NCBI RefSeq assembly: GCF_030605225.1
Contig: NZ_JAUWAV010000003.1
Span: 62,001 to 126,000 of the forward strand
Length of the DNA stretch: 64,000 nucleotides
Direction: 5' to 3'
Origin: Geoalkalibacter sp.
GTDB lineage: Bacteria > Desulfobacterota > Desulfuromonadia > Desulfuromonadales > Geoalkalibacteraceae
Below, piece by piece: positions 1 through 10,124 of the stretch. The notes under the pieces were generated by a model. It was given only the letters and a program-made list of their open reading frames with translations, was not told where the DNA came from and made no database searches. Both the position numbers and the translations under genes were made by a program. How positions within the stretch are numbered: position 1 is the first letter of the stretch; every line of letters begins with the position of its first letter.

Positions 1-140
1 GCGTGGTGCTCGGGCTGCTGCCGACCAAGGGGCTGGCCCTGCCGCTGCTCTCCTACGGAGGAACCAGCCTGCTCACCACCTTGTTCGCCATCGGTGTGCT
101 GCTCAACATCTCGCGCCAGAGCGGGGAGGCCAAGCCATGA
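1..140 (+). CDS. ftsW: Cell division protein FtsW, C-terminal end (partial)
   Basis: The reading frame entering from the left (first full codon at base 3) encodes the last ~45 residues of a SEDS-family lipid II polymerase. The segment has the conserved LPLLSYGG signature of the last transmembrane region, followed by a hydrophobic helix and a short polar tail ending in a TGA. The stop overlaps the murG start codon by four bases (ATGA), which implies translational coupling. FtsW polymerises septal peptidoglycan in the inner membrane. The assignment rests on the short C-terminal motif plus position immediately before murG; RodA is the alternative but does not fit the context. Confidence 0.85.
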   Translation, partial: VVLGLLPTKGLALPLLSYGGTSLLTTLFAIGVLLNISRQSGEAKP

Positions 141-1213
141 GGATGCTGCTCGCGGGTGGCGGAACCGGCGGACACCTGTTCCCGGCCGTGGCGTTGGCCG
201 AACAGCTGCTGCGCGAGGATGCCGGCGCGCAGGTGCTGTTCGTCGGCACCGAGCGCGGTTTGGAAAGCCGCGTGCTGCCGCGTCTCGGCCTGCACCTGCG
301 CAAGATCGAGATCAGTGGTCTGGTGGGCAAGGGCTGGCGGCACAAGCTGGCCCTGATTCCCCAGTTGGTGAAGAGTCTTTGGCAATCCTGGGTGATCCTG
401 CGCGAATTCCAGCCCGAGGTGGTGGTCGGCGTCGGCGGTTATGCCTCGGGGCCGGTGCTGGCCATGGCGCGGCTGCTGGGTTATCCGGTGCTGATCCATG
501 AGCAGAATGCCCGGCCGGGCCTGACCAATCGTCTGTTGGCGCCCTGGGTGCAGCGCATTTGTCTCTCCTTCGCCGAAGCCCAGGAGTTCTTGCGCCGCGC
601 CTCGGTGGTGGTGACGGGCAATCCGGTGCGTCTGGGCCTGGCCGATTGTCCGCCTCCTCCTCCGGGTCCGCCGCATCTGCTGGTATTCGGCGGGTCGCTG
701 GGCGCGCGCGCCATCAATGATGCGATGCTCGCCACCCTGCCCGAACTTGCCGACCTGCGGGACAAGATCACCCTGTTGCACCAGACGGGCGAAGAGGATC
801 TGCAGCGGGTGCGCGACGGCTACCGGGCCGCCGGCTGGAATCCCCAGTGGGTGGTGCCCTTCATCGACGACATGGCCGCGGCTTATCGCCAGGCCCATCT
901 GGTGCTGTGCCGGGCCGGCGCCACGACCCTGGCCGAACTGACCGCCTGCGGGCGAGCCGCCATTCTGGTGCCCTATCCCTACGCGGCGGGGGATCACCAG
1001 ACGGCCAACGCCCAAGCCCTGGCGGAAAAAGGCGCGGCCTTGCTGCTGCCCCAATCTCAGTTGACCGCGGCGCGTCTCGGGCAACTGCTGCGCGATCTGC
1101 TGGCGGACCTCGACCTTCTGACCTCCATGGCTGGCGCCGCCCATGCCTTGGGCAAACGCGATGCGGCCGCCGCGATCCTCAAGGAATGTCGGGCGATCGC
1201 CGGCAAGAGGTGA
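137..1213 (+). CDS. murG: UDP-GlcNAc:undecaprenyl-PP-MurNAc-pentapeptide GlcNAc transferase
   Basis: The 358-residue GT-B glycosyltransferase converts lipid I to lipid II on the cytoplasmic face of the inner membrane. The N-terminal glycine-rich loop GGGTGGH is at residues 7-13. The second Rossmann half has the LVFGGSLGA segment and the family-typical [19 protein letters not shown] donor-site region near residue 265. Length is normal for MurG. The start overlaps the ftsW stop, as expected in the dcw cluster, and murC follows after 73 bases. Confidence 0.97.
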   Translation: MRMLLAGGGTGGHLFPAVALAEQLLREDAGAQVLFVGTERGLESRVLPRLGLHLRKIEISGLVGKGWRHKLALIPQLVKSLWQSWVILREFQPEVVVGVGGYASGPVLAMARLLGYPVLIHEQNARPGLTNRLLAPWVQRICLSFAEAQEFLRRASVVVTGNPVRLGLADCPPPPPGPPHLLVFGGSLGARAINDAMLATLPELADLRDKITLLHQTGEEDLQRVRDGYRAAGWNPQWVVPFIDDMAAAYRQAHLVLCRAGATTLAELTACGRAAILVPYPYAAGDHQTANAQALAEKGAALLLPQSQLTAARLGQLLRDLLADLDLLTSMAGAAHALGKRDAAAAILKECRAIAGKR

Positions 1214-1286
1214 TGAGTGATGGGGAATAGCCGTCTGAAAAATTTTGCGCATCACTGATCGCTTCTGAGAGTTTTTTGGAGAGACC

Positions 1287-2678
1287 ATGTACGGAAAGAT
1301 CAGAAAAATTCATTTCGTCGGCATCGGCGGCATCGGCATGAGCGGCATCGCCGAAGTGCTGCTCAATCTCGGCTACCAGGTGTCGGGCTCCGATCTGCGC
1401 GAAAGCGACATCACCCGGCGTCTGGCTGAGCTCGGGGGCGAGATCGCCTACGGCCACCGCGCGGAAAATCTGCGCGACGTGGATGTGGTGGTCACCTCGA
1501 CGGCGGTGAAAAAGGACAATCCCGAAGTCGTGGATGCTCACCGCCGCCTGATTCCGGTCATCCCCCGCGCGGAGATGCTCGCCGAGCTGATGCGCATGAA
1601 ATACGGCCTCGCCGTGGCCGGCACCCACGGCAAGACCACCACCACCAGCATGGTGGCGACCCTGCTGTATCACGGCGGCATCGATCCGACTTCCGTCATC
1701 GGCGGTCGTCTCGATTCCCTGGGATCCAACGCCAAGCTCGGCCAGGGCAAGTTCCTGGTGGCCGAAGCCGACGAGTCGGACGGCTCCTTCATGCTGCTTT
1801 CGCCCACCATCGCGGTGGTCACCAACATCGATGCCGATCACCTCGATTTTTATCGCGACCTGGAGCAAATCAAGGACACCTTCGTCGATTTCATCAACAA
1901 GGTGCCCTTCTACGGCCTGGCGGTGCTTTGCCTCGATGATCCCAACATCCAGGCCATCATCCCGCGGGTCAAAAAACGTTTCCTGACCTATGGCCTGGCC
2001 GGTCAGGCCGATCTGCACGCCACCGACATCGTGCATCAGGGCGGACGCACCTCCTTCAAGGTCCATTTTCGCGGCGAGGAGTTGGGCCCGGTGTCCTTTC
2101 GCATGCCGGGGCGCCATAACGTGCTCAACGCCCTGGCGGCCATCGCGGTGGCCATGGAAATCGGCATTCCCTTCTGGAACATCGCCGATGGTTTTCAGGA
2201 TTTCGGCGGGGTGCAGCGCCGTTTCCAGATCAAGTACGATGCCCGGGACATCATGGTGGTGGATGATTACGGCCATCACCCGGCCGAGATCAAGGCCACC
2301 CTTGCCGCCGCTCGCTCGGGGTGGGACCGGCGCATCATCGCCGTGTTTCAACCCCATCGCTTCAGCCGCACCCAGGCCTTGTTCGACGAATTCGTCACGG
2401 CCTTCTATCAGGCCGATCATCTGGTGGTGACCGATATTTACGCCGCCGGAGAGGAACCCGTCGCCGGTATCGACAGCGCCGCCCTGGTCGAGAGCATTTG
2501 CCGGCACGGCCACAAGGATGCTCACCACATCGGCGAACGCAGCGCCGTGGTGCCGCATCTCGCGCCCCTGCTGCGGCCCGGCGACATGGTCATCACCCTG
2601 GGTGCGGGCAATATCTGGCAGGTGGGCGAGGATCTCATCCGCCATCTGCGCGAGCGGGATTCCGACCCGACTCCTTGA
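1287..2678 (+). CDS. murC: UDP-N-acetylmuramate--L-alanine ligase
   Basis: The 463-residue cytoplasmic Mur ligase adds L-Ala to UDP-MurNAc using ATP. The N-terminal UDP-binding Rossmann motif GIGGIGMSG is at residues 12-20. The ATP loop GTHGKTTTT starts near residue 112. The central-domain segment [16 protein letters not shown], with the family-typical DYGHHP, is present. A GGAGAG ribosome site precedes ATG 1287. Length matches stand-alone MurC, so no ligase partner is fused here. Confidence 0.97.
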   Translation: MYGKIRKIHFVGIGGIGMSGIAEVLLNLGYQVSGSDLRESDITRRLAELGGEIAYGHRAENLRDVDVVVTSTAVKKDNPEVVDAHRRLIPVIPRAEMLAELMRMKYGLAVAGTHGKTTTTSMVATLLYHGGIDPTSVIGGRLDSLGSNAKLGQGKFLVAEADESDGSFMLLSPTIAVVTNIDADHLDFYRDLEQIKDTFVDFINKVPFYGLAVLCLDDPNIQAIIPRVKKRFLTYGLAGQADLHATDIVHQGGRTSFKVHFRGEELGPVSFRMPGRHNVLNALAAIAVAMEIGIPFWNIADGFQDFGGVQRRFQIKYDARDIMVVDDYGHHPAEIKATLAAARSGWDRRIIAVFQPHRFSRTQALFDEFVTAFYQADHLVVTDIYAAGEEPVAGIDSAALVESICRHGHKDAHHIGERSAVVPHLAPLLRPGDMVITLGAGNIWQVGEDLIRHLRERDSDPTP

Positions 2679-2739
2679 CCCTAGACCTTGCTTGTGACGG
2701 AAAACGTCATTTGTGATCGGAGCAGACAGGATTGCAGGC

Positions 2740-3666
2740 ATGACCCGAGAGGAACTCAAAAATCGACAGATCGCCGTGCTCATGGGCGGGCTCTCCGGTG
2801 AGCGCGAGGTTTCCCTGCGCACCGGCGCGGCGGTGCTCAAATCCCTGCAATCCCAAGGTTATCGCTGTCATGGGATCGATGTGACACGCGAGCTTGCCGG
2901 GCAGCTGCGGGACAGCGGCGCGCAGGTCGCGTTCATCGCCCTGCACGGACGCTTCGGCGAGGACGGCACGGTGCAGGGCCTTCTCGAGCTGATGAATATT
3001 CCCTACACGGGCAGCGGTGTGCTGGCCTCAAGTCTGGCCATGGACAAGGTCGCCACGAAAAAGATGCTCATTTATCATGACCTGCCGACTCCCGGATTCG
3101 AAGCGTATCGGCGCGGCGCCGATATCGAGGCATTGGTGGCGCGCTGCCGGCATTTCCCCCTGGTGGTCAAACCGTCGCGGGAAGGTTCGACGCTGGGTAT
3201 CAGCATCGTGCGCGATGCGGAACAGCTGCGCCGGGGAATCGAGGAAGCCCTGCGCTTTGACGATCAGCTGCTGGTGGAGGAGTATATCCCGGGACGCGAA
3301 ATCACCGTCGGGGTGCTCGACGGCGCCCCCCTGCCGATCATCCAGATCGAGGCGCAAGGAGGTTTCTACGATTTCGGCGCCAAGTACACCAGCGGACGCA
3401 CCCAGTATCTGCTGCCCGCGCCTTTGGAGCCGGCGCTCTATCAGCGTTTGCAGGACGTCTCCGTGGCCGCCTGCGAGGTGTTGGGCTGCGCGGGCGCGGC
3501 GCGGGTCGATTTTCGCGTCAACGAGCGCGAGTTTTACTGTCTGGAAGTCAACACCATTCCCGGCATGACGGAAACCAGCCTACTGCCCAAGGCGGCGCGG
3601 CAGGCCGGCATGGATTTCGACGAACTGGTGCAGCGGATTCTGGAAGGCGCCGGCGTCAACAAGTAA
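2740..3666 (+). CDS. ddl: D-alanine--D-alanine ligase
   Basis: This ATP-grasp enzyme makes the D-Ala-D-Ala dipeptide of peptidoglycan precursors. Visible are the N-terminal MGGLSGEREVS motif, the PSREGSTLGIS ATP-binding segment, the EEYIPGREITVGVL strand and the C-terminal EVNTIPGMTETSL metal/substrate region. ATG 2740 is chosen because it has ACAGGA eight bases upstream and gives 308 residues, the usual DdlB length. A GTG at 2713 would add nine residues. It lies only 61 bases after murC, so there is no room for murB. Confidence 0.96.
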   Translation: MTREELKNRQIAVLMGGLSGEREVSLRTGAAVLKSLQSQGYRCHGIDVTRELAGQLRDSGAQVAFIALHGRFGEDGTVQGLLELMNIPYTGSGVLASSLAMDKVATKKMLIYHDLPTPGFEAYRRGADIEALVARCRHFPLVVKPSREGSTLGISIVRDAEQLRRGIEEALRFDDQLLVEEYIPGREITVGVLDGAPLPIIQIEAQGGFYDFGAKYTSGRTQYLLPAPLEPALYQRLQDVSVAACEVLGCAGAARVDFRVNEREFYCLEVNTIPGMTETSLLPKAARQAGMDFDELVQRILEGAGVNK

Positions 3667-3717
3667 GCCGGATCGCAGTGATGCGTCAGCAGTGGATCTA
3701 GCCCTGGAATAAGGCCG

Positions 3718-4626
3718 ATGCGCGATTACAAATCAGTCGCTCCTCCCAAGGTCAAGCCGAACAAGGTGCGTCGGGTACGAAAATCCCGCGACGTGCCGGG
3801 GTTCGTCAAGGCGCGGCTCAAGGCGAACAAGGCGCGACCCGAGCGGCAACCCCGTGACTGGAAGGGGTTGCTGCAAAAAACCCTGCGCTGCGTGGTGGCC
3901 CTGGTCAGCACGGCGCTGATCGTCGGCGGCGGAGGGATCGCGGCCCGCATGCTGGTGGCCTCGGATTATTTCCGCATCGCGGAGGTGCGGGTGGAAAACG
4001 CCGCGCGGGTGACGGCCGAGGAAGTCGTGGGACTTTCCGACATTCAAATCGGCAGCTCGATTTTTGATCTCAATCTGGATATGATCGGGCGCAGGATCGA
4101 GGAAAATCCCTGGATACGCACCGCGCGCATCGACCGGATTTTCCCACGCGAAGTGGTGATTCGACTGGAGGAGCGGCAACCGCGCGCCATCGTCAACCTC
4201 GGCTATCTCTACTATGTGGACGGCGGCGGGGAGGTGTTCAAAATGCTCAGCGCCGGAGATCGACTGGATTTTCCGATCATTACCGGCATCGAGCGGCAGG
4301 ATCTGCTCGACACGCCCGAACTCACCCGCGAACGTCTGCGCCAGGCGCTGGAACTCATCGACGAGCTGGCCCCGCGCAGCCGCTTCAATCTGGATTCGAT
4401 TTCGGAACTGCACCTGAACCGCGATGAGGGCATTTCCCTCTACACCTATCTCGATGCCGTTCCGGTGCAGCTCGGCGAGGGCGATTTCGCGCAGAAACTG
4501 GATCGGTTGGAATATATCTACAAGGACTTGGAGCCGCGGCTGCCGGCCCTGAGGTACATCGACCTCAAGGTGCCCGACCGCGTGATCGTGAGGGTTGACA
4601 ATAGGCAGCAACGGGCCAAAGGCTAA
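3718..4626 (+). CDS. ftsQ: Cell division protein FtsQ (DivIB)
   Basis: The 302-residue bitopic membrane protein links early and late divisome proteins. It has a basic cytoplasmic N-terminus, one transmembrane helix at about residues 57-77, then a POTRA domain (FRIAEVRVENAARVTAEEV onward) and the FtsQ/DivIB beta domain containing NPWIRTARIDRIFP and the RQPRAIV strand. It sits between ddl and ftsA as in most proteobacteria, and length is normal. Confidence 0.93.
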   Translation: MRDYKSVAPPKVKPNKVRRVRKSRDVPGFVKARLKANKARPERQPRDWKGLLQKTLRCVVALVSTALIVGGGGIAARMLVASDYFRIAEVRVENAARVTAEEVVGLSDIQIGSSIFDLNLDMIGRRIEENPWIRTARIDRIFPREVVIRLEERQPRAIVNLGYLYYVDGGGEVFKMLSAGDRLDFPIITGIERQDLLDTPELTRERLRQALELIDELAPRSRFNLDSISELHLNRDEGISLYTYLDAVPVQLGEGDFAQKLDRLEYIYKDLEPRLPALRYIDLKVPDRVIVRVDNRQQRAKG

Positions 4627-4649
4627 CGCCGCCGGGGAAGGGGAATGTT

Positions 4650-5879
4650 ATGAGCAGCAGGAAGGACAATCTGGTCGTCGGGCTGGACATCGGTACCACC
4701 AAGATCTGTGCCATCATCGGCAACCTCACCGCCGAGGGGATCGACATCGTCGGTATCGGCACCAGTCCCTCGAAAGGATTGCGCAAAGGCGTGGTGATCA
4801 ATATCGAGAGCACCGTCTCGGCGATCCGCAAGGCTCTGCAGGAGGCCGAACTCATGGCCGGCTGCGAGATCAAGTCGGTGTTCGCGGGCATCGCCGGCGG
4901 CCACATCAAGGGTTTCAACTCCCAGGGGGTGATCGCCATCAAGAATCGCGAGGTGACCAGCGAGGACGTGCGCCGGGTCATCGACGCGGCCAAGGCCGTG
5001 GCCATTCCCATGGACCGCGAGGTGATTCACATCCTGCCCCAGGAATTCATCATCGACGACCAGGACGGCATCAAGGAGCCCCTGGGCATGAGCGGCGTGC
5101 GCCTCGAAGCCAAGGTGCACATCGTCACCGGTGCCGTGGCCAGCGCGCAGAACATCATCAAGAGCTGCAATCGCGCCGGGGTCGATGTCGCCGACATCGT
5201 GCTGGAGCAACTCGCCTCGGCCGAGGCGGTGCTCTCCAGCGACGAGAAGGATCTGGGCGTGGCGCTGGTCGATATCGGCGGCGGCACCACGGACATCGCC
5301 ATCTACATCGACGGGGCCATCAAGCACACCGCCGTTCTGTCCCTCGGCGGCAACCATCTGACCAACGATATCGCCGTGGGGCTGCGCACCCCCATGGCCG
5401 AGGCGGAGAAAATCAAGCATGCCTACGGCTGCTGCCTGACCTCCATGGTCGAAAAGGACGCCACCATCGAGGTGCCCTCGGTGGGGGGGCGCGAGGCGCG
5501 GGTGCTGTCGCGCCAGTTGCTCGCGGAAATTCTCGAGCCGCGCGTGGAGGAGATTTTCACCCTGGTCAATCGCGAAATTCTGCGCAGCGGCTACGAGGAT
5601 CTCATCGCCTCCGGGGTGGTGATCACCGGCGGCACTTCGATTCTGCCGGGCATGCCGGAGCTGGCCGAACAGATTTTCGGCATGCCGGTACGCCGCGGCG
5701 TGCCGCGCGACATCGGCGGACTGACCGATGTGGTCAATTCCCCTGTTTACGCCACCGGCGTCGGTCTGGTTAAATACGGCTGCAAGAATCTCAACATCAA
5801 GAATTTCACCATCGATCAGGAAAACATTTTCGACAAGATCGTTCGGCGCATGAAAGAGTGGTTCGGCGAATTTTTCTGA
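4650..5879 (+). CDS. ftsA: Cell division protein FtsA
   Basis: The 409-residue actin-fold protein tethers FtsZ to the inner membrane. The phosphate-1 loop is [11 protein letters not shown] near residue 9, the phosphate-2 region is [13 protein letters not shown], and the adenosine motif is [13 protein letters not shown]. The last ~15 residues ([14 protein letters not shown]) form the expected amphipathic membrane-targeting helix. A GGAAGGGG ribosome site lies upstream of ATG 4650. It is followed 61 bases later by ftsZ. Confidence 0.97.
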   Translation: MSSRKDNLVVGLDIGTTKICAIIGNLTAEGIDIVGIGTSPSKGLRKGVVINIESTVSAIRKALQEAELMAGCEIKSVFAGIAGGHIKGFNSQGVIAIKNREVTSEDVRRVIDAAKAVAIPMDREVIHILPQEFIIDDQDGIKEPLGMSGVRLEAKVHIVTGAVASAQNIIKSCNRAGVDVADIVLEQLASAEAVLSSDEKDLGVALVDIGGGTTDIAIYIDGAIKHTAVLSLGGNHLTNDIAVGLRTPMAEAEKIKHAYGCCLTSMVEKDATIEVPSVGGREARVLSRQLLAEILEPRVEEIFTLVNREILRSGYEDLIASGVVITGGTSILPGMPELAEQIFGMPVRRGVPRDIGGLTDVVNSPVYATGVGLVKYGCKNLNIKNFTIDQENIFDKIVRRMKEWFGEFF

Positions 5880-5940
5880 GACGTTCATAAACCTTCCGGA
5901 ATCGCGGAGAGATTCCGGAAACAGCCCGCGGGAGGGAGAC

Positions 5941-7104
5941 ATGTTTGAATTCGAAGATAGTTTGGATCGCACGGCGAAAATCAAGGTCATCGGCGTCGGC
6001 GGCGGCGGCGGCAACGCGGTCAACACCATGATCGACTGCCACCTCGAAGGGGTGGATTTTCTCACCGCCAACACCGACGCCCAGGCCCTCAAGACCAGCA
6101 AGGCGCCCATGAAGGTGCAACTCGGCGGCAAGTTGACCAAGGGGCTGGGTGCCGGCGCCAATCCGGAAATCGGCCGTGAGGCGGCCCTTGAGGATCGCGC
6201 GCGCATCGCCGAATTTCTCGAAGGTGCGGACATGGTGTTCATCGCCGCGGGTCTGGGGGGCGGTACGGGCACCGGTGCGGCGCCGGTCATCGCCGAGGTG
6301 GCCCGGGAAATGGGCGCCCTGACCGTGGGCGTGGTGACCAAGCCCTTCACCCGTGAGGGCCGCCAGCGCATGAAAAAAGCCGAGCAGGGCGTTGAGTGCC
6401 TGAAGAAAGTGGTCGATTCCCTCATCGTCATCCCCAACGATCGGCTGCTGGGTCTGGCCGGCAAGAACATGAGCATCCTTGATGCCTTCAAGCCCTCCGA
6501 CGACGTGCTGCGCCAGGCCGTGCAGGGCATCAGCGACCTGATCACCACCAGCGGTCTGATCAACGTCGACTTCGCCGACGTCAAGGCCATCATGAGCGTG
6601 CGCGGCATGGCGATGATGGGCATCGGCATGGCCTCCGGCGAGAAGCGCGCCGCCGAAGCCGCGCAGAAGGCCATCAGCAGCCCGCTGCTCGAGGAAATCG
6701 ACATCTCCGGCGCCAAGGGCGTGCTGGTCAACATCTGCGGTTCGAGCAGCCTGACCATGGAAGAATTCGAGGAAGCCTCGCGCATCATTCACGACAAGGT
6801 GCATGAGGACGCCAATATCATCATCGGTCTGGTGGTCAACGAGGAGCTCGGCGACAGCATCAAAATTACCGCCATCGCCACGGGTTTCGGCGAGTCCTTC
6901 GAGAAGACCCGCGCGGCGACGGACGAGATCAAGGCCCAGGCGGCCGCCGCCCTGCGCGCCAAGGAAAACACCGATGTGCCGGCCTTCATTCGCGAGCGCC
7001 AGCGTGAAAGCATCCGCAGCATGCGCTCCAACCTCGGACCCAATATCGCCGGGACCGAGGACGAATATGATATCCCCACCTTCCTGCGCAAGCGGGTAGA
7101 CTGA
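5941..7104 (+). CDS. ftsZ: Cell division protein FtsZ
   Basis: The 387-residue tubulin-like GTPase forms the Z ring. The glycine-rich nucleotide site starts at residue 18, the tubulin signature GGGTGTG is at residues 106-112, and the T7 synergy loop [11 protein letters not shown] is visible. After a linker, the C-terminal peptide [13 protein letters not shown] is the conserved FtsA/ZipA-binding tail. A GGGAGGGAG ribosome site precedes ATG 5941. This is the last gene of the dcw cluster; an intrinsic terminator follows. Confidence 0.98.
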   Translation: MFEFEDSLDRTAKIKVIGVGGGGGNAVNTMIDCHLEGVDFLTANTDAQALKTSKAPMKVQLGGKLTKGLGAGANPEIGREAALEDRARIAEFLEGADMVFIAAGLGGGTGTGAAPVIAEVAREMGALTVGVVTKPFTREGRQRMKKAEQGVECLKKVVDSLIVIPNDRLLGLAGKNMSILDAFKPSDDVLRQAVQGISDLITTSGLINVDFADVKAIMSVRGMAMMGIGMASGEKRAAEAAQKAISSPLLEEIDISGAKGVLVNICGSSSLTMEEFEEASRIIHDKVHEDANIIIGLVVNEELGDSIKITAIATGFGESFEKTRAATDEIKAQAAAALRAKENTDVPAFIRERQRESIRSMRSNLGPNIAGTEDEYDIPTFLRKRVD

Positions 7105-7251
7105 GGGATTGGGTTGGGCAGATTTTAATGCGTCTGGCCGGGGGCAAGCCCCCGGCGCCGCGGGTTTGATGTGCGCAGCCCCGAGCCGGTTCTCCGCCCG
7201 GCGCCTGAGGGGAAGGGTGCGTGTGATGTTGTGTTGTTGACTCCCTCCACC

Positions 7252-7280
7252 AAGGGACCGTTGCGTGCGGTCCCTTTTTT
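7252..7280 (+). terminator. Rho-independent terminator after ftsZ
   Basis: A stem AAGGGACCG / CGGTCCCTT with a seven-base loop is followed immediately by a run of T's. It lies ~150 bases after the ftsZ stop and ~30 bases before the radical SAM start, so it most likely ends the dcw transcript. Confidence 0.85.
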
Positions 7281-7312
7281 CTTTTTGACGCGATGAGGCG
7301 GACAGGTCAGCG

Positions 7313-9037
7313 ATGAGTCGACGGTTACTGGAGAAGGCGCGGCGGCGCCTGGCGGCGGAAAGCGGCTGCCGGGCCAATCCCTGGGGCGGGCGGCTGACGG
7401 TGGCTCTGGTGTATCCCAACACCTATCGCCACGCCATGAGCAATCTCGGGTTTCTCAGCGTCTACCACCTGCTCAACAGTCGCGCGGACTGCCTCTGCGA
7501 GCGGTTCTTCCTGCCCGACGAGGAGGATCTCGCCGAGCACCGCGCCACGGGCTATCCGTTGTTTTCCCTCGAATCCGGGCGCTATCTCGATGAATTCGAC
7601 CTGGTCGCCTTTTCCATCTCCTTTGAAAACGATTATCTGCATCTGCCGGTCATTTTCGAGTTGGGGCGCCTGCCCTGGCTCGCCGCCGCGCGCGATGAGC
7701 GCCACCCCCTGGTGCTGGCGGGCGGGGTGTGCGCCTTTCTTAATCCCGAACCCCTGGCCGAGGTCATGGATCTGTTCGCCGTGGGCGAGGCCGAGCCGAT
7801 TTTGCCCGACCTGATGCGTGTCCTGCAACAGGAGCGCGCCTCGCGGGAGGTGCTGCTGGAGGCGTTGGCGCAAGTGCCGGGCATCTATGTGCCCAGCCAG
7901 TACGAGGTCGACTACCGGGAGGACGGAACCCTGGCGGGCCGCCTGGCGCGCAAGGGCGCGCCCCTTCCGGTAAGGCGCCGCTGGCTGGCCGATCTCGACG
8001 CGTCGGCAAGCGTCTCCTACGTGCTCACCGAGGACACCGAGTTCGGCGACATGTATCTCAGCGAGGTGTCGCGCGGCTGCTCGCGGGGCTGTCGCTTCTG
8101 CGCGGCGGGCTTTCTCTATCTGCCGCCGCGCGAGCGCAGCCTGGAGGCCTTGACCGCGCAGGTCGGCGAAGGCCTGTGTCGGCGCCGTCGCATCGGGTTG
8201 GTGGGCGCGGCGGTCGCGGATCATCCCGATGCCGGGGCTTTGCAACGGCATATCCTGGAACAGGGCGGCGGCGTCTCGGTGTCGAGCCTGCGCATCGATG
8301 CCTTGAGTCGGGAGGAGGTCGAGGCCCTGGCCGCCGCCGGTCATCGCAGCGTGGCCATCGCGCCCGAGGCGGGCAGCCAGCGGCTGCGCGATCTGGTCAA
8401 CAAGGGCCTCACCGAGAGCGATATTCTGCACGCCGTGGAACTGCTCGCCGAGGGCGGCATCCCCCATCTCAAGCTGTATTTTCTCATCGGCCTGCCCACG
8501 GAGACGGACGCTGATGTCGAGGAGTTGCTGCAACTGACCACGGCCATCCGTACCATTTGGCTGGAAGCCGGGCGCAAGCGCGGCCGCCTCGGTAATCTGA
8601 CCCTGTCCCTCAATCCTTTCATTCCAAAGCCCTTCACGCCCCTGCAGTGGGCGCCCATGGCGACGGAAAAAAAACTGCAGCACACCCTGCGCCGCATCCG
8701 CTCCGGCGTGGCGCGTCTGGCCAACACCGAGATGATCTGCGAATCCCTGCGCGCGGCGGTGCTGCAGGCCTTTCTCGCGCGCGGCGATCGGCGCACGGCG
8801 GCAACCCTGCCCCTGCTGGCCGCCGGCAAAAATCTTAAGGCGGCTTGCCGCGAGGTCGGATTGGATCTCGATTTTTACGTGACGCGAAACCGCGACCAGG
8901 GCGAGATTTTCCCCTGGGAGGTGATCGACAACGGTGTGCGTCGCGATTATCTGTGGCAGGAATTTGAGCGGGCCCTGGCGGGACGCGCCACGCCGCGCTG
9001 CGCTCCCGGTTGTCGGCGCTGCGGAGTCTGTGAGTAA
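7313..9037 (+). CDS. Radical SAM protein with B12-binding-like N-domain
   Basis: The 574-residue protein has an N-terminal cobalamin-binding-like segment (VALVYPNTYRHAMSNLG, ~30-170) and a radical SAM core whose cluster ligands are C256, C260 and C263 in CSRGCRFC. A later APEAGSQRLRDLVNKG segment is typical of this class. The C-terminal end has a Cys-rich CAPGCRRCGVCE motif that could bind another metal site. It resembles the uncharacterised radical SAM family often seen with RNase G/DUF2344 genes, but no such partner is adjacent. Substrate is unknown. The SMR exporter starts four bases after its stop. Confidence 0.85.
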   Translation: MSRRLLEKARRRLAAESGCRANPWGGRLTVALVYPNTYRHAMSNLGFLSVYHLLNSRADCLCERFFLPDEEDLAEHRATGYPLFSLESGRYLDEFDLVAFSISFENDYLHLPVIFELGRLPWLAAARDERHPLVLAGGVCAFLNPEPLAEVMDLFAVGEAEPILPDLMRVLQQERASREVLLEALAQVPGIYVPSQYEVDYREDGTLAGRLARKGAPLPVRRRWLADLDASASVSYVLTEDTEFGDMYLSEVSRGCSRGCRFCAAGFLYLPPRERSLEALTAQVGEGLCRRRRIGLVGAAVADHPDAGALQRHILEQGGGVSVSSLRIDALSREEVEALAAAGHRSVAIAPEAGSQRLRDLVNKGLTESDILHAVELLAEGGIPHLKLYFLIGLPTETDADVEELLQLTTAIRTIWLEAGRKRGRLGNLTLSLNPFIPKPFTPLQWAPMATEKKLQHTLRRIRSGVARLANTEMICESLRAAVLQAFLARGDRRTAATLPLLAAGKNLKAACREVGLDLDFYVTRNRDQGEIFPWEVIDNGVRRDYLWQEFERALAGRATPRCAPGCRRCGVCE

Positions 9038-9040
9038 GTT

Positions 9041-9361
9041 ATGGCCTGGATGCAATTGTTCATCGCCGGATTGTTCGAGGTGATCTGGGCGGTGGGTCTC
9101 AAATTCACCCACGGCTTTACCCGCATCGGGCCGAGCGTGCTGACCATCGCCGCCATGGGCGTGAGTTTCTGGTTTCTCACCCAGGCGCTGCGCACCCTGC
9201 CGGTGGGTACCGCCTACGCCGTGTGGACGGGCATCGGCGCGGTGGGCACGGCGGCCGTCGGCATGCTGTTTCTCGGCGAGCCGCGCACCGCCCTGCGGCT
9301 GTTTTTCATCGTTTTGATCGTCATCGGCATCGCCGGGCTCAAATGGTCGGCTTCGCGCTGA
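9041..9361 (+). CDS. SMR-family exporter, guanidinium (Gdx/SugE) type
   Basis: The 106-residue inner-membrane protein has four transmembrane helices. Substrate-coupling Glu13 is in helix 1 ([12 protein letters not shown]). The sequence pattern, including [17 protein letters not shown], places it in the Gdx/SugE subtype of small multidrug resistance proteins rather than the EmrE subtype. Gdx proteins work as antiparallel dimers exchanging guanidinium for protons. It is coupled to the upstream radical SAM gene with a three-base gap, so there is no space for a ykkC guanidine riboswitch in front of it. Confidence 0.9.
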   Translation: MAWMQLFIAGLFEVIWAVGLKFTHGFTRIGPSVLTIAAMGVSFWFLTQALRTLPVGTAYAVWTGIGAVGTAAVGMLFLGEPRTALRLFFIVLIVIGIAGLKWSASR

Positions 9362-9389
9362 TCCCGGGAAAAATTGCAATGGGGGTTGC

Positions 9390-9417
9390 TTGACAGAGGG
9401 CCGCGAGCGGCTAAAAT
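9390..9417 (+). promoter_or_regulatory. Sigma70-type promoter of tpx
   Basis: A consensus TTGACA at 9390-9395 is separated by 16 bases from TAAAAT at 9412-9417. It lies ~48 bases before the tpx start and after the stop of the exporter gene. It is the strongest -35/-10 match noticed on the rightward strand of this window. Confidence 0.7.
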
Positions 9418-9464
9418 GATGACCGTTTCACTAATCTTTTATCCCTGCTCAAGGAGGATTCCCC

Positions 9465-9983
9465 ATGGCCCAGGAACGAACCGGCATCATCACCTTCAAA
9501 GGCAATCCCATGACGCTGCTCGGCCCCGACATCAAGGTCGGCGACGCGGCGCCTGAGTTCCGCGTGGTCGACAACGGCCTGGCCCCCGTGACCCTGGCTG
9601 ATTCGGCGGGTAAGGTGCGACTGATCGCGGTGGTGCCCTCCATCGACACTCCGGTGTGCGACACCATGACGCGCAAGTTCAACCAGGACGCCGCCGCCCT
9701 GCCCGACAGCGTGGTGACCTATACCGTCAGCCTCGATCTGCCCTTCGCGCAGAAGCGCTGGTGCGGCGCCGCCGGCATCGAAAAGGTCAAGACCCTCTCC
9801 GACTACCAGGATCGCTCCTTCGGGCTCAACTACGGCCTGCTCATCAAGGAACTCAAGCTGCTGGCGCGCGCTGTGTACGTCATCGACGCGCAGGGCAAGG
9901 TGGCTTATCGCGAGATCGTCAAGGAAGTGACCGCCGAACCGGATTACGCGGCGGCGCTGGCGGCGGTGAAAAAGCTGATTTAA
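9465..9983 (+). CDS. tpx: Thiol peroxidase (atypical 2-Cys peroxiredoxin)
   Basis: The 172-residue peroxiredoxin reduces lipid and hydrogen peroxides using thioredoxin. Peroxidatic C65 lies in SIDTPVCDTMT and resolving C100 in KRWCGAAG, the spacing expected for Tpx. A strong AAGGAGG ribosome site precedes ATG 9465. It is transcribed alone from its own promoter and ends toward a terminator shared with the convergent tatA-like gene. Confidence 0.96.
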   Translation: MAQERTGIITFKGNPMTLLGPDIKVGDAAPEFRVVDNGLAPVTLADSAGKVRLIAVVPSIDTPVCDTMTRKFNQDAAALPDSVVTYTVSLDLPFAQKRWCGAAGIEKVKTLSDYQDRSFGLNYGLLIKELKLLARAVYVIDAQGKVAYREIVKEVTAEPDYAAALAAVKKLI

Positions 9984-10017
9984 GCAAAGGCAGGGGACGC
10001 GGATGAACGGCGGAAAA

Positions 10018-10074
10018 GACAGGATTCACGCGGATTAAACAGCCCGATCCGCTTTGATCCAGAAAATCCTTGTC
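10018..10074. repeat. Dispersed imperfect inverted repeat (GACAGGATT class)
   Basis: A left arm beginning GACAGGATT and containing GGATTAAA is mirrored by a right arm ending AATCCTTGTC, giving an imperfect hairpin between the tpx stop and its terminator. The arm sequence resembles a dispersed palindromic element known from many bacterial genomes. Only one copy is seen in this window. Confidence 0.55.
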
Positions 10075-10089
10075 CCATGAAAGGTTAAG

Positions 10090-10116
10090 GCCCCCGGCTT
10101 CGTGGTCGGGGGCTTT
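10090..10116. terminator. Bidirectional intrinsic terminator between tpx and the tatA-like gene
   Basis: A perfect GCCCCCG / CGGGGGC stem with a ten-base loop is followed by TTT on the rightward strand. It sits between the convergent tpx and tatA-like genes, so it plausibly serves both. The T-run is short. Confidence 0.6.
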
Positions 10117-10124
10117 CGCATATT

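Noticed and set aside
53-1288. 411-codon leftward open frame opposite murG
   Set aside because: It mirrors a clear murG on the other strand; long antisense frames are expected at this G+C content, and its protein has no family-like features.
4623-6788. 721-codon leftward frame opposite ftsA/ftsZ
   Set aside because: Shadow of two certain genes; low-complexity Ser/Met/Ala-rich translation.
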